Under the pieces are notes generated by a model. The model was not told where the DNA came from, ran no database searches, and was given only the letters and a program-made list of their open reading frames with translations. 21,574 nt of DNA from Chloroflexota bacterium (GTDB lineage: Bacteria > Chloroflexota > Chloroflexia > Chloroflexales > Kallotenuaceae): positions 1 to 21,574 of the forward strand of contig JAFAYS010000829.1 in assembly GCA_019240175.1 (NCBI GenBank), written 5' to 3'. Numbering within the stretch: the first letter of the stretch is position 1; each line of letters begins with the position of its first letter. A program made the position numbers and the translations under genes. This document shows positions 1 to 7,601 of this stretch, piece by piece.

Positions 1-214
1 CCAGAGGATACATCAAAATGCGCTGGTACCAGCAGAGCACACAGGGCACCCAGCCAAGCACCTCGCTAAAAAACAAACTGCCCCAGGTAGCGATCCAGGC
101 CGTGAGCAGGGCAATATGTCGCGCGATCAGGCCGAGCCGATCCAGCAGATCGACGCTCGCACTCGTTCCCGCATCGTCTATCGTCGCGTCAGCATTGAGT
201 GTAGATGAATTCAT
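1..214 (-). CDS. dsbB: DsbB/BdbC-type disulfide bond formation protein, N-terminal part
   Basis: Translating the minus strand from the ATG at 214-212 gives 71 codons before the window edge, so the gene is cut at its 3' end. After a hydrophilic start comes a hydrophobic helix (about residues 29-49), then the hallmark stretch GWVPCVLCWYQRI with the CxxC pair C58/C61 followed by WYQR. This is the first periplasmic redox pair of DsbB/BdbC membrane proteins, which pass electrons from DsbA-like thiol oxidases to quinone and so drive disulfide formation outside the membrane. A strong AGGAGGT lies about 11 nt upstream of the ATG. The gene is divergent from the cytochrome c gene at 396. The second cysteine pair lies outside the window. 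The family call is firm; the exact subtype is not resolvable. Confidence 0.9.
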   Translation of the reverse strand, partial: MNSSTLNADATIDDAGTSASVDLLDRLGLIARHIALLTAWIATWGSLFFSEVLGWVPCVLCWYQRILMYPL

Positions 215-395
215 GCTGTGTCAAAACCTCCTGAATAACCATCGTAGAGCACGTTGTGGCTACGTCCCGCTAGAGCATAGCAAGGCCACGCTGCGCCCGC
301 GATAACATTTCTTAACCTGGTGGAATAGCTTCTTCACCAGGCTTGGAGATAGTGAGGATTAGGATCAGGGGGAGCATTGTTTCCTGGAGATATGT
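215..395. other. Divergent intergenic region with a small hairpin
   Basis: This gap separates the divergent dsbB-like and cytochrome c genes, so it must hold both promoters, but I could not pick a convincing -35/-10 pair for either. One inverted repeat is visible: CCTGGTG at 316-322 against CACCAGG at 335-341 (7 bp stem, 12 nt loop), inside the cytochrome c leader. It could be a regulator site or a leader structure. The plus-strand frame that is open from 18 to 305 is the complement of the dsbB-like gene and this gap, not a gene. Confidence 0.4.
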
Positions 396-923
396 ATGTC
401 ACATCAGCCGCCAGCTACCACTCCGCAGAGGAGCAACCCGCGATCCACCCCTCATTTTGTGTTAAGACGTACCGCTGTGATCGGATTTGCGATCGTGTGT
501 ATGCTGGCGCTGCTGGTATTTGTGATCCGCAGTAGCGGGCGTTCGCCGGCAGCGGCTGTCAATCAGGCCGATGTTACAAATGTTCAACTGGTTGCGCAAG
601 GGCGGCAGCTGTATCAGACGCGCTGTGCCAGCTGCCATGGCAGCGATCTCGCCGGCGAAGCAGGGTGGCCGCAGCGCCACGCCAACGGTGTGATGCCGGC
701 ACCACCGCTCGACGAGCGCGGTACTACCTGGCAGCGTGACGACCAGTGGATCTTTACGACGATCAAACACGGCGGCCAGGTCACCGCCCCAGCTGGCACA
801 ATCAGCTACATGCCTGCGCTCGGTACCGGCCTGACCGACCAGGAGATCTGGGCGGTTGTTTCGTATATCAAGAGCACCTGGCCTGAGTCTGTGCGTGATC
901 TACAACCGAAAACCAGCGAGTAA
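396..923 (+). CDS. Membrane-anchored class I cytochrome c
   Basis: A 175-residue protein with a cytoplasmic N-terminal tail, one hydrophobic segment (about residues 26-45) serving as uncleaved anchor or signal, a short linker, and a single c-type heme domain. The heme-binding motif is C77-A-S-C80-H81, and M139 in SYMPALG is the likely sixth ligand. The C-terminal helix has the usual LTDQEIWAVVSYIKS pattern. It should be an electron carrier outside the membrane, for example between a quinol-oxidising complex and a terminal oxidase, but no partner lies in the window. A TGGAGA site sits 5 nt before the ATG. An in-phase-incompatible ATG at 392 is ignored. The stop codon lies inside a terminator stem. 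The neighbouring DsbB-type gene fits an extracytoplasmic thiol/heme setting. Confidence 0.9.
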   Translation: MSHQPPATTPQRSNPRSTPHFVLRRTAVIGFAIVCMLALLVFVIRSSGRSPAAAVNQADVTNVQLVAQGRQLYQTRCASCHGSDLAGEAGWPQRHANGVMPAPPLDERGTTWQRDDQWIFTTIKHGGQVTAPAGTISYMPALGTGLTDQEIWAVVSYIKSTWPESVRDLQPKTSE

Positions 924-948
924 CCCTATGTAGAGTTACTCGCTGGTT
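911..948. terminator. Perfect 14-bp inverted repeat, likely bidirectional terminator
   Basis: Positions 911-924 pair perfectly with 935-948 around a 10-nt loop. The stem contains the cytochrome c stop codon. There is no long T-run on the plus strand. On the minus strand a run of four T follows the stem. It can end cytochrome c transcription and back up termination of the convergent terC gene. The stem is certain; the function is inferred. Confidence 0.7.
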
Positions 949-954
949 AGTGTA

Positions 955-971
955 AGAATATAGATTATCGG
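955..971 (+). repeat. 17-nt direct repeat, copy 1
   Basis: The sequence AGAATATAGATTATCGG occurs here between the convergent cytochrome c and terC genes and again, identically and in the same orientation, at 5078-5094 upstream of the Usp gene. Its 3' end overlaps the terC hairpin at 966-1000. The origin is unknown; it could be a remnant of a duplicated intergenic stretch or a shared binding site. Confidence 0.5.
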
Positions 972-1000
972 TAGAAAATAATCATCCTGAGCTACCGATA
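966..1000 (-). terminator. Hairpin downstream of terC
   Basis: TATCGGTAG at 966-974 pairs with CTACCGATA at 992-1000 (9 bp, 17-nt loop), just past the terC stop at 1008 as read on the minus strand. The following minus-strand bases are T/A-rich but not a clean T-run. A weak or Rho-assisted terminator for terC is the simplest reading. Confidence 0.45.
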
Positions 1001-1007
1001 GAACTGG

Positions 1008-1979
1008 TTACTGCGAAAGTACTTGCTCCTGCGTGCTACGTCGCGCGCGATACAGCGAGGCGATAACTGCAATGGCCAAAATCGACGCGATCACACCCAG
1101 CGATACGCCCGTCGGGATTTTGAAGATATCGATCAGCACCATCTTGACGCCTACGAAGGTCAGCACCACCGAAAGGCCGAGCTTCAAGTAGTGGAATTTA
1201 TGCACCATGCCGGCCAGCACAAAGTAGAGCGAGCGCAGGCCAAGGATCGCGAAGACGTTCGATGTGTACACCAGAAACGGATCGCTGGTGACGGCAAAGA
1301 TCGCCGGAATTGAGTCGACGGCAAAGACGAGATCCGTGCTTTCGACCATCAGCAGCACGAGCAAAAGCGGGGTCGCTACCAGCCGCCCCGCGCGACGAAT
1401 AAAGAACTTTTCGCCCTCGTAGTGATCGGCGACCGGCATAAGGCGGCGAAACAGCCGAACCACGGGATTACGTTCAGGGTGCAATTGCTCGTCGCGGTGG
1501 AGCGCCATTTTGATGCCGGTGAAAATCAGGAACGCGCCGAAGACATAGATGATCCAGTGAAACTCTTTGAGCAGCGCCGCGCCCACCGCGATCAAGAGCG
1601 CACGCATCACCAACGCGCCGAGAATGCCCCAGAACAACACGCGATGCTGATAGGCTGCCGGGACGGCAAAGTAGGTAAAGATCAGCACGAAGACGAAAAT
1701 ATTATCGACGCTGAGCGACTTCTCGATCAGATAACCCGTAAAGAAGGCCAGCGCCGCCTCACGATTGGAGTAGGCACTGCCAGGTACCAGCTGATCCCAG
1801 AAGAAATATATTCCTGTGTTGAAGAGCAGCGCTAAGCCGATCCACACCACACTCCACAGCGCCGCCTCCTTGACGGAGACAACATGCGCGTGTCGATGAA
1901 ACACACCCAGATCCAGCGCGAGCATCGCCAGCACAAACAGGTTAAAGCCAATCCACAGCCAGAGCATCCCTGCTTCCAC
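1008..1979 (-). CDS. terC: TerC-family membrane protein (Alx/MntP-like metal exporter group)
   Basis: A 323-residue, multi-spanning protein of the TerC family. Hallmarks are the intramembrane acidic stretches EKSLSVDN (from E86) and ESTD followed by AVDSIPAIFAVTSDP (E213, D216, D222), with a cytoplasmic loop near 160-198. Family members such as Alx and YkoY export or handle Mn2+, often supporting metalation of exported proteins. The start is taken as the GTG at 1979: GGAGGA sits 6 nt upstream, whereas the ATG at 1985 abuts that site with no spacing. The frame stays open upstream to 2093, but that would start inside the riboswitch aptamer. The next ATG (1967) is an alternative. Mn2+ control through the leader is strongly supported. 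Confidence 0.92.
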   Translation of the reverse strand: MEAGMLWLWIGFNLFVLAMLALDLGVFHRHAHVVSVKEAALWSVVWIGLALLFNTGIYFFWDQLVPGSAYSNREAALAFFTGYLIEKSLSVDNIFVFVLIFTYFAVPAAYQHRVLFWGILGALVMRALLIAVGAALLKEFHWIIYVFGAFLIFTGIKMALHRDEQLHPERNPVVRLFRRLMPVADHYEGEKFFIRRAGRLVATPLLLVLLMVESTDLVFAVDSIPAIFAVTSDPFLVYTSNVFAILGLRSLYFVLAGMVHKFHYLKLGLSVVLTFVGVKMVLIDIFKIPTGVSLGVIASILAIAVIASLYRARRSTQEQVLSQ

Positions 1980-2012
1980 GGTCATTCCTCCATAGGTAAA
2001 CCGCAGGGCAAC

Positions 2013-2056
2013 AAAAAAGCGAGCCCCCACGGCAACAATTGTCGTGGTAGTCTCGC
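2013..2056 (-). terminator. Intrinsic terminator forming the riboswitch expression platform
   Basis: On the minus strand GCGAG (2056-2052) pairs with CTCGC (2023-2019). Inside it CCACG (2047-2043) pairs with CGTGG (2031-2027), and a run of six T (2018-2013) follows directly. The 5' arm reuses the GCGAGAC segment that closes the aptamer, so aptamer and terminator cannot both form. This predicts default termination and read-through when the ligand stabilises the aptamer, the usual yybP-ykoY 'on' logic. Confidence 0.85.
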
Positions 2057-2150
2057 CAGTAGTGTTGATACACATGCGACCAGCCGAGAGCAAAGCTCTG
2101 GAATGACGACTGATCGGCCCGCGTTGGCGGGTGGCTACTCCCTAACCTGA
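2013..2150 (-). promoter_or_regulatory. yybP-ykoY (Mn2+) riboswitch controlling terC
   Basis: On the minus strand the leader has the family layout. There is GGTTAG then GGGAGTAGCC (2146-2132), a CCCGC/GCGGG hairpin (2131-2118), and a stem GATCAG/CTGGTC. That stem encloses TCGTCATTC, an AGAGC/GCTCT hairpin and CGG. Next come a GTGT/ACAC hairpin and finally GGCGAGAC with CTACC (to 2046), which closes the first stem. The GGGAGUAGC and GCgAGAC core and the CGUCA internal loop are the conserved Mn2+-site elements of this class, and TerC-family genes are among its classic targets. The overlapping terminator at 2013-2056 completes a transcriptional switch. I recognised it by motif and pairing, not by a covariance-model search. 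Confidence 0.92.
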
Positions 2151-2154
2151 TACT

Positions 2155-2183
2155 ATGTTAGCAGATTGCACAGGCGTTGTCAA
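2155..2183 (-). promoter_or_regulatory. Sigma70-type promoter for the terC leader
   Basis: On the minus strand there is a perfect -35 TTGACA (2183-2178), a 17-nt spacer and a -10 TAACAT (2160-2155). Transcription would start near 2148, just before the aptamer. The -35 overlaps the stop codon of the upstream histidine kinase gene, so terC has its own promoter despite lying in line behind the kinase. Confidence 0.8.
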
Positions 2184-4783
2184 TGCCCGACGCCGCTAGC
2201 AATCTCATCTGTAGCGATCGGAGAGGATTTTGATGTAGCTGCTTCGATCGCGCAGGGGAGACAAACGGTGAAGGTGCTGCCTTGGCCCTCGCTGCTGAAG
2301 ACACTGATCGTGCCGGCGTGGCGCTTAACAATATCCTGCACCAGATACAAACCAATGCCCAGCCCTTCGATATTCAGCCGCATCGCATTATCGGCGCGGT
2401 AGAAGCGCTCGAACAGGTGCTGCTGCGCCGACTCAGACATCCCAATGCCTGAGTCGCGGACCGTGATCCAGGCCGTTGATTGACGCTGACTCAGTTGCAC
2501 GCTAATCCGTCCGCCATTGGGGCTGTACTTGATCGCGTTGTGTAGCAGATTGGTGAACACCAGTTCCAATCGCGCCGCGTCCCCGTCGACGAGTAGCGGC
2601 TGATCCAGACCAACCACATGCACCAGATGTTTAGGCGTGATCCGCAGCTCTGCAACCAGCCGCCGTACCAGAGCGTTGACATCTACCGGCTGGCGCGTCA
2701 GATTGGTTCGCCCTGCCTGCACCTGCGCCAGCTCGATCAGCGACTCGACGAGCCGTCGCAGACGGGTTGCGCTCTCACCCAGCACGCCAATCCACCGACC
2801 AGCCTGGGCATCGATCGTCGGCTGTGTGCGTGCCCAGCCGCTGAGCAAGTCGATCATGCCGAGCAGTGGAGCCAGCGGTGTGCGCAGCTCGTGGCCTGCG
2901 ACCACCAGAAATGCATCGCGCGCACGCAGCGCCTGCTCTAGCTCCTGATACAGCCGCGCATTGTCCAGCGCCAGCGCCACACGACCGGCGAGCTCCTCCA
3001 CACGCACGCGATCATCGTCGCGGTAGCGCTGTCCTGAGTCGGTGCGCGCCAGGCTGAGTACGCCCAATGTGCGACCACGCGCGAGCAGCGGCGCTACAAT
3101 CAGTGATCCTGCCTCTGCCTCCTGGATCACCGGCTCCTGACCTGGATTAGCGAGCGCTTCAGTGGCATAGATTACGGCCTGATCGGTGACCAGGGCAAGA
3201 TTGATTGGGCTGCGCGCTGAGTGATACACGCGCTCATCAAACAGCGATTGGCTCACTGGATCGGCGTACACATTGACCGCGCGAGTGAGCGTGCCGACCT
3301 CATCCACCAGATCGATCGCGCAGCTATCGGCGAACTGCGGCACTACCAGCCGAGCCAGCCGCTCCAAGATCGGCGTAGCTTCCAACGACGTTGCCAGCAC
3401 CGCGCTAGCGTCAGCCAACAGATGCAGACCTTCGCGGGATCGCTTGCGCTCGCTAATGTCGAAATAGGTGGCCACGCCGGCAATGATACGTCCGGTATGA
3501 TCATGAATCGGGGCAGCGTTGATCAGCAGCGTGGCGCGCTCACCATCTGCGCGGTGAATCACCATCTCCTCGGCGATCACCACCTCACCCGAGGTGATCG
3601 CCCGCCGCAGGGGCCGCTCCTCCGGCGCATAGGGCCGACCATCGGTGTAGAAGCCGGGATAGGCAGCGGCGGTGTGAAGGAAATTCTCCTCGCCAGAAAA
3701 GGACTGCTGCCAGATCTGCTCTAGCTGGGCATTGCCGAGCAGCAATTTGCCCGAGGGTGCCTCCGCGATGATCACGCCTACCGGCAGCTGATACAGCACC
3801 GTCTCCAGGAGCGCCCGCTCGGTCGCCAGCTCGTTCAGCAGCCGCTCCCGCTCCGCCTCCGCCTGCTGCCGCGCCGTAACATCGCGCAGAATCACCGTGA
3901 AAAGCTGCTCACCGGCGATCTCAACCTGCGAGATCGTCGCCTCGATCGGAAACTCGCTCCCGTCCGCTCGTCGCGCGTACAGTGGATGCGTCAGATGCAT
4001 TGAGCGTCTGGTCACGCCCGTCTGCGCGTAGCGGCGAATGTGGTGCGCATGTGCAAAATGATAGCGCTCTGGAATAAAGCGTGAGATCGGCTGATCGATC
4101 GCCTCCGCAGCGGAACAGCCTATCATTGACTCGGCGGCAGCGTTGAAACGCAGAATGCGCTGATCCTGATCGATCGTGATGATCGCATCCATGGCCGAGT
4201 CGATGATGCCCGACAGCTGGGTCTCGCTCCGGCGCAGCGCGTTTTCGGCCTGTCGACGTGCTGTCACGTCTTCGATAACCGAAATAAAGTAGGCCGGCGC
4301 GCCGGTCTCGGTTCGCACCAGCGAGACTGTCAGATGAATCCAGATGATCTTGCCGTCGTTGCGGACATAGCGCTTTTCAAGCGTATCTAGCTCCCGCTCA
4401 TTCGACAGCAGACGTTGAATAATCGTGGCGTCATGCGGCAGATCGTCGGGATACGTAATATCCTGGAAGGTACGGGCCAGCAGTTCGGCTTCGGTATAGC
4501 CCGTAATCGCGCACAGACGATGGTTGACACGGAGCCAGCGACCATCCAGCCCAACCTCGGCCATACCTACAGCTGCCTGCTCAAACGCCGCGCGAAAGTG
4601 CTGATCGCTGGCGCGCAGAGCAGCCTCGACATCCTGCCGCTGCGCCACTTCGTGTTGAGCCGAGGACACAACAGCCTCAAGCGCCTCGATGCGGGCGAGC
4701 AGCTGAGCGGTCTGCTCCAGGGTTGGCGGAATCTGGTTCGCCAGCTGGCGACGAACCGCTTCAATGGTTTGTGTGTACATCAT
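2180..4783 (-). CDS. Soluble three-PAS, GAF sensor histidine kinase
   Basis: An 867-residue kinase with no membrane segment. In order: a short coiled-coil-like start (1-55), PAS1 (about 58-175), PAS2 (186-303), PAS3 (325-445), GAF (455-610), HisKA with phospho-acceptor H631 in HELRTP, and HATPase with N749 (NLLHNAIKYS), DSGIG at 777-781, FERFYR at 791 and GLGIGL at 807. PAS boundaries carry the usual VIEDVTARRQAE / VILRDVTARQQAE signatures. All catalytic boxes are intact. It should autophosphorylate in response to a cytoplasmic signal (redox, gas, light or small ligand; no cofactor site is obvious) and pass phosphate to an unlinked response regulator, since none lies nearby. Two adjacent ATGs start the frame; no clear Shine-Dalgarno is visible, so the start is less certain than the family. 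Confidence 0.93.
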   Translation of the reverse strand: MMYTQTIEAVRRQLANQIPPTLEQTAQLLARIEALEAVVSSAQHEVAQRQDVEAALRASDQHFRAAFEQAAVGMAEVGLDGRWLRVNHRLCAITGYTEAELLARTFQDITYPDDLPHDATIIQRLLSNERELDTLEKRYVRNDGKIIWIHLTVSLVRTETGAPAYFISVIEDVTARRQAENALRRSETQLSGIIDSAMDAIITIDQDQRILRFNAAAESMIGCSAAEAIDQPISRFIPERYHFAHAHHIRRYAQTGVTRRSMHLTHPLYARRADGSEFPIEATISQVEIAGEQLFTVILRDVTARQQAEAERERLLNELATERALLETVLYQLPVGVIIAEAPSGKLLLGNAQLEQIWQQSFSGEENFLHTAAAYPGFYTDGRPYAPEERPLRRAITSGEVVIAEEMVIHRADGERATLLINAAPIHDHTGRIIAGVATYFDISERKRSREGLHLLADASAVLATSLEATPILERLARLVVPQFADSCAIDLVDEVGTLTRAVNVYADPVSQSLFDERVYHSARSPINLALVTDQAVIYATEALANPGQEPVIQEAEAGSLIVAPLLARGRTLGVLSLARTDSGQRYRDDDRVRVEELAGRVALALDNARLYQELEQALRARDAFLVVAGHELRTPLAPLLGMIDLLSGWARTQPTIDAQAGRWIGVLGESATRLRRLVESLIELAQVQAGRTNLTRQPVDVNALVRRLVAELRITPKHLVHVVGLDQPLLVDGDAARLELVFTNLLHNAIKYSPNGGRISVQLSQRQSTAWITVRDSGIGMSESAQQHLFERFYRADNAMRLNIEGLGIGLYLVQDIVKRHAGTISVFSSEGQGSTFTVCLPCAIEAATSKSSPIATDEIASGVGH

Positions 4784-5244
4784 GCTGCTCAGGATAGGTC
4801 GTGCTGGCGTGGCACCGTACGCACAACCAGATCAATTACCACATACTTAAAGCGCCGCCTACATCTCAACGGTCTCACCGGACAGATGCCGTAAGCAGCG
4901 GTCGGGACGCACGCAGTATTATTAGACGATTCGCCCCGTATGGTGGATCAGCGAGCGCATCGGTGGGGTTGCGCGGAGAGGTGCCCACACACTGAAATAG
5001 TATAACATTTACATTATAGATTGGAATATGTTGATGCGCTCGCACGATATGATTGTTGCGAAAGCGAGGGTATGGTGAGAATATAGATTATCGGCAAACA
5101 AATATTATGTCACATATATCTATTGAAGATGAGCAAATCACCACGCGACGTGAAGCGATAACAACCCTTCTCAGGCAACACGGGATTAAGATCAGATTAG
5201 AAGCACCAGATCCAAAGAAATCTGGCAGATCGAGGAGGGTTGTG
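4784..5244. other. Divergent intergenic region between the kinase and Usp genes
   Basis: A 461-bp gap that turns AT-rich after about 4985. It should hold the promoters of both divergent genes, but I found no clean -35/-10 pair. It contains the second copy of the 17-nt repeat (5078-5094) and, from the ATG at 5107, 46 codons open in the Usp frame encoding a hydrophilic peptide (MSHISIEDEQ...). That stretch has no ribosome binding site and precedes a strong site at the Usp start, so it is treated as leader rather than gene. Confidence 0.5.
5078..5094 (+). repeat. 17-nt direct repeat, copy 2
   Basis: An exact copy of the 17-mer at 955-971, here about 150 bp upstream of the Usp start. The flanks differ. 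A chance 17-nt match in a window this size is unlikely (about 0.01 expected pairs under equal base frequencies). Confidence 0.5.
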
Positions 5245-6225
5245 ATGATCCGTACAATACTTGTTCCCCTGGATGGCTCGGCCTTTGGTGAGGCGGCCCT
5301 CGCTACCGCGCAGGCGATCGCCGCCCAGACCAGCGCCAGGCTACATCTAGCTTTGGTCCATGTGCCCGTCTACGGCGGCTACATCGACGGCGTAGCGATT
5401 CTTGACGACGAGGCCGATACAGCGAGTCGAGCGCAAGACCAAGCATATCTTCAAATGATCCAGCAGCGCCTCAGGACTGGCGGTCAGATAGCGCCCAGCA
5501 TCAAAGTCCTCGATGGGCCGATCCCGACCACATTGGGTGCGTATGCCGCCGCGATCGACGCCGACCTGGTGGTGATGACAACACACGGACGCGGCGGGCT
5601 AGCGCGTTTTTGGCTCGGCAGCGTGGCGGATAGCTTCGTGCGACATAGCCATGTGCCGGTGCTGCTGATCCATCCCGACGCAGCAGCTGATAGCCCGATC
5701 CAGACACCGCAGATTCCACCACGCAAGATCTGTGTCGCCTTGGACGGCTCGCCGCACGCCGAACAAGTGCTTGGCCCTGCCCTGGCGCTCAACGCCGACG
5801 ATACCACAGAGTACCTGTTTGTGCAGATCGTCGACGCGATGATCATCGCCAGCGCGCCATTCACGCCGGAGCTACTACAACAAGATCTCTCGCTCACCGC
5901 CGAGCGTCAAAAGGCCGCGCAGTGGTATCTAGAAAAGCTGGCCGCACCACTCCGCGCCCAGGGGCATCGCATCCAAACGCGCGTGATCGTCGACCCACAG
6001 CCGGCGCTGGCGATCTTACGGGCGGCTCGCGAGTACAAGAGCGATGTAATTGCGCTGGCAACCCACGGCCACGGCGGTGTCCGACGCATGCTGCTGGGCA
6101 GTGTAGCCGATAAAGTTCTGCGCGCCGCAGACCGGCCAATCCTGCTGTATCGGCCACAGTTCACGGCAGAGCATGAGCACGAAGGTATGGAGGAGCATGA
6201 GCTGGTTGCTGAGCATGCGCTTTGA
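5245..6225 (+). CDS. Tandem-domain universal stress protein (UspA family)
   Basis: A 326-residue cytoplasmic protein with two Usp domains. The first opens with MIRTILVPLDGS and ends with THGRGGLARFWLGSVADSFV and PVLLI. The second opens with KICVALDGS and ends with THGHGGVRRMLLGSVADKVL and PILLY. Both keep the G-x2-G-x9-G-S ATP-binding pattern, so both are probably ATP-binding. The C-terminal tail is rich in His and Glu (EHEHEGMEEHELVAEH) and could bind metal. Usp proteins aid survival under starvation, oxidative or other stress; the exact role is open. The start is the ATG at 5245 because GAGGAGGG lies 5 nt upstream. The frame is open further 5' to a TTG at 5053, giving a longer but unsupported version. 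Confidence 0.92.
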   Translation: MIRTILVPLDGSAFGEAALATAQAIAAQTSARLHLALVHVPVYGGYIDGVAILDDEADTASRAQDQAYLQMIQQRLRTGGQIAPSIKVLDGPIPTTLGAYAAAIDADLVVMTTHGRGGLARFWLGSVADSFVRHSHVPVLLIHPDAAADSPIQTPQIPPRKICVALDGSPHAEQVLGPALALNADDTTEYLFVQIVDAMIIASAPFTPELLQQDLSLTAERQKAAQWYLEKLAAPLRAQGHRIQTRVIVDPQPALAILRAAREYKSDVIALATHGHGGVRRMLLGSVADKVLRAADRPILLYRPQFTAEHEHEGMEEHELVAEHAL

Positions 6226-6263
6226 TCGCGGCCCAGCACACCAGCCTAAGTACAAGAGCGAGT

Positions 6264-6289
6264 AGGGCAGGGACGGCGCATCCTGCCCT
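6264..6289 (+). terminator. Hairpin after the Usp gene
   Basis: AGGGCAGG (6264-6271) pairs with CCTGCCCT (6282-6289) around a 10-nt loop, 38 bp past the Usp stop. Only two T follow, so termination would be weak. It may instead attenuate read-through into the next gene, which has its own ribosome binding site. Confidence 0.4.
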
Positions 6290-6348
6290 TGCCACACTCC
6301 GGCGCGGCGTGGATACATATATCGCTCACCGCCCAAAGGAGCAAAGCT

Positions 6349-6765
6349 ATGGAACTTCGCTACCACAGCTGCGGCTGTCCGATTCGCGTCTGGGAAGCCT
6401 GCCCACGTCGCGACGGCGAGCCAACATTTTTTGATGGACGATCACACTGGACGGAGTGCGCGATCCGCAGTTGCCCACGTTGCGGCAGGCATTTGTCGCG
6501 CTGGGCACTGCGCACAACGCCGCCAGCACCCACAGGCACACTAGCTGCCTATATGCTGATCTGGCCAGCGCTACGGCAGCAGCTTGAAGGGCTGATCGCC
6601 GAGCACGCGCGGGACGATCCGACGTTTCGCCCGGATCACGCGCAGGCAGAGATTCAAGCGCTTGAGGCAGCGCTCAACCGTGTCACGGATTTGGCAGCGC
6701 TGCTGGAAGAGCCAGCGCAACCAGCGGTAGAAGCCGAAACGTGCCTTGAAGCGCTAGCCCGCTAA
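6349..6765 (+). CDS. Small Cys-rich putative zinc-binding protein, unknown function
   Basis: A 138-residue protein I do not recognise as a named family. The N-terminal 50 residues hold six cysteines (C8, C10, C18, C37, C42, C45) plus H6, H33 and H48, including CGC and CPRCGRHL. This looks like one treble-clef or zinc-ribbon unit. The rest is helical and acidic, with a short hydrophobic patch (LAAYMLIWPAL) and an AEIQALEAALNRVTDLAALLEE helix. The ATG at 6349 has AAAGGAG 7 nt upstream; the upstream open frame to 6289 is ignored. It lies 123 bp downstream of the Usp gene on the same strand and is convergent with the hydrolase gene. It could be a small adaptor or nucleic-acid-associated protein. 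Confidence 0.7.
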   Translation: MELRYHSCGCPIRVWEACPRRDGEPTFFDGRSHWTECAIRSCPRCGRHLSRWALRTTPPAPTGTLAAYMLIWPALRQQLEGLIAEHARDDPTFRPDHAQAEIQALEAALNRVTDLAALLEEPAQPAVEAETCLEALAR

Positions 6766-6797
6766 CGAGCCGCTGCACTCCACACCCGACCGTCACA

Positions 6798-7601
6798 TCA
6801 GATGAACTGCAACAGAAACTGCTCGATATAGTCTTGCGTTTGCTGGGCGTGCTGCTCAAAACTCACCGATTTTGCGGTCAGCTCTTTCAGCTCAGCGTTT
6901 GGCAGCGCCCGCGCAATGATCTCGCCGTACTCGAAAGGATGCACCGGATCTTGACGATTGGCGAGCACCAGCGCCGGCGCTGCGATTGACGCCAGCGCGA
7001 TCAGGTCGGGAATGGGCGTGGTATTAGGAATACGCGCCAGCTTGGCTGCGGTCTCTTCAGCGCGGGGATGCTCGAACTGCCCACGCAAGGAGCGTGCTAC
7101 GTCCGGCGCTGTACCGACAAGATTGCGATAAAGGGCCGAGCGCTCAAACAGCTCAAGCCCGTCCTGCGCGCCATGCCGCTCGATCAGCTGGGCGATCTGC
7201 GGGAACACCGCCGCGTTTGGCGGCAGCGGCTGATCCAGGGCAGCGGGCCGCGACAGCACCAGGCCACAAATGCGTTGGGGAAAGCGCAACGCGAGATTAA
7301 GCGCAATGCCCGCGCCCATCGAGATGCCGCCTAGAATCACCTGCGGCAGTTGCAGATAATCCAGCAGCGCATACACATCGTCGGCCAGCGCGGCATAGCT
7401 CAGCTTGTCGAGATCGCCCAGCGGTCGCGTTTCGCCATGGCCGCGACACTCCAACGTCAGCAGCCGAATGCCAGCCGGCGGCTTGAAAAGCCCAAATGTC
7501 TGCGCAGCGTCGCCGCCCAGGCCATGTTGAAAGACGAACGGCAAACCCGCGCCCTGATCCCGATAGTGGAAGGCCAGACCGTCACGGCTAAAAAATGGCA
7601 T
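6798..7601 (-). CDS. Alpha/beta-fold hydrolase
   Basis: A 267-residue serine hydrolase of the alpha/beta fold. HGLGG (26-30) forms the oxyanion region, S94 in GISMGAG is the nucleophile, D218 in NRQDPVHP and H251 complete the triad. The family covers esterases, lactonases and C-C hydrolases; the substrate cannot be read from sequence. A role opening a sugar lactone or ester made by its operon partners is plausible. The start is set at the third in-frame ATG (7601), because GGAGG lies 8 nt upstream of it and too close to the ATG at 7607. This start overlaps the end of the isomerase gene by 14 bp, so the two are probably translationally coupled. Confidence 0.87.
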   Translation of the reverse strand: MPFFSRDGLAFHYRDQGAGLPFVFQHGLGGDAAQTFGLFKPPAGIRLLTLECRGHGETRPLGDLDKLSYAALADDVYALLDYLQLPQVILGGISMGAGIALNLALRFPQRICGLVLSRPAALDQPLPPNAAVFPQIAQLIERHGAQDGLELFERSALYRNLVGTAPDVARSLRGQFEHPRAEETAAKLARIPNTTPIPDLIALASIAAPALVLANRQDPVHPFEYGEIIARALPNAELKELTAKSVSFEQHAQQTQDYIEQFLLQFI

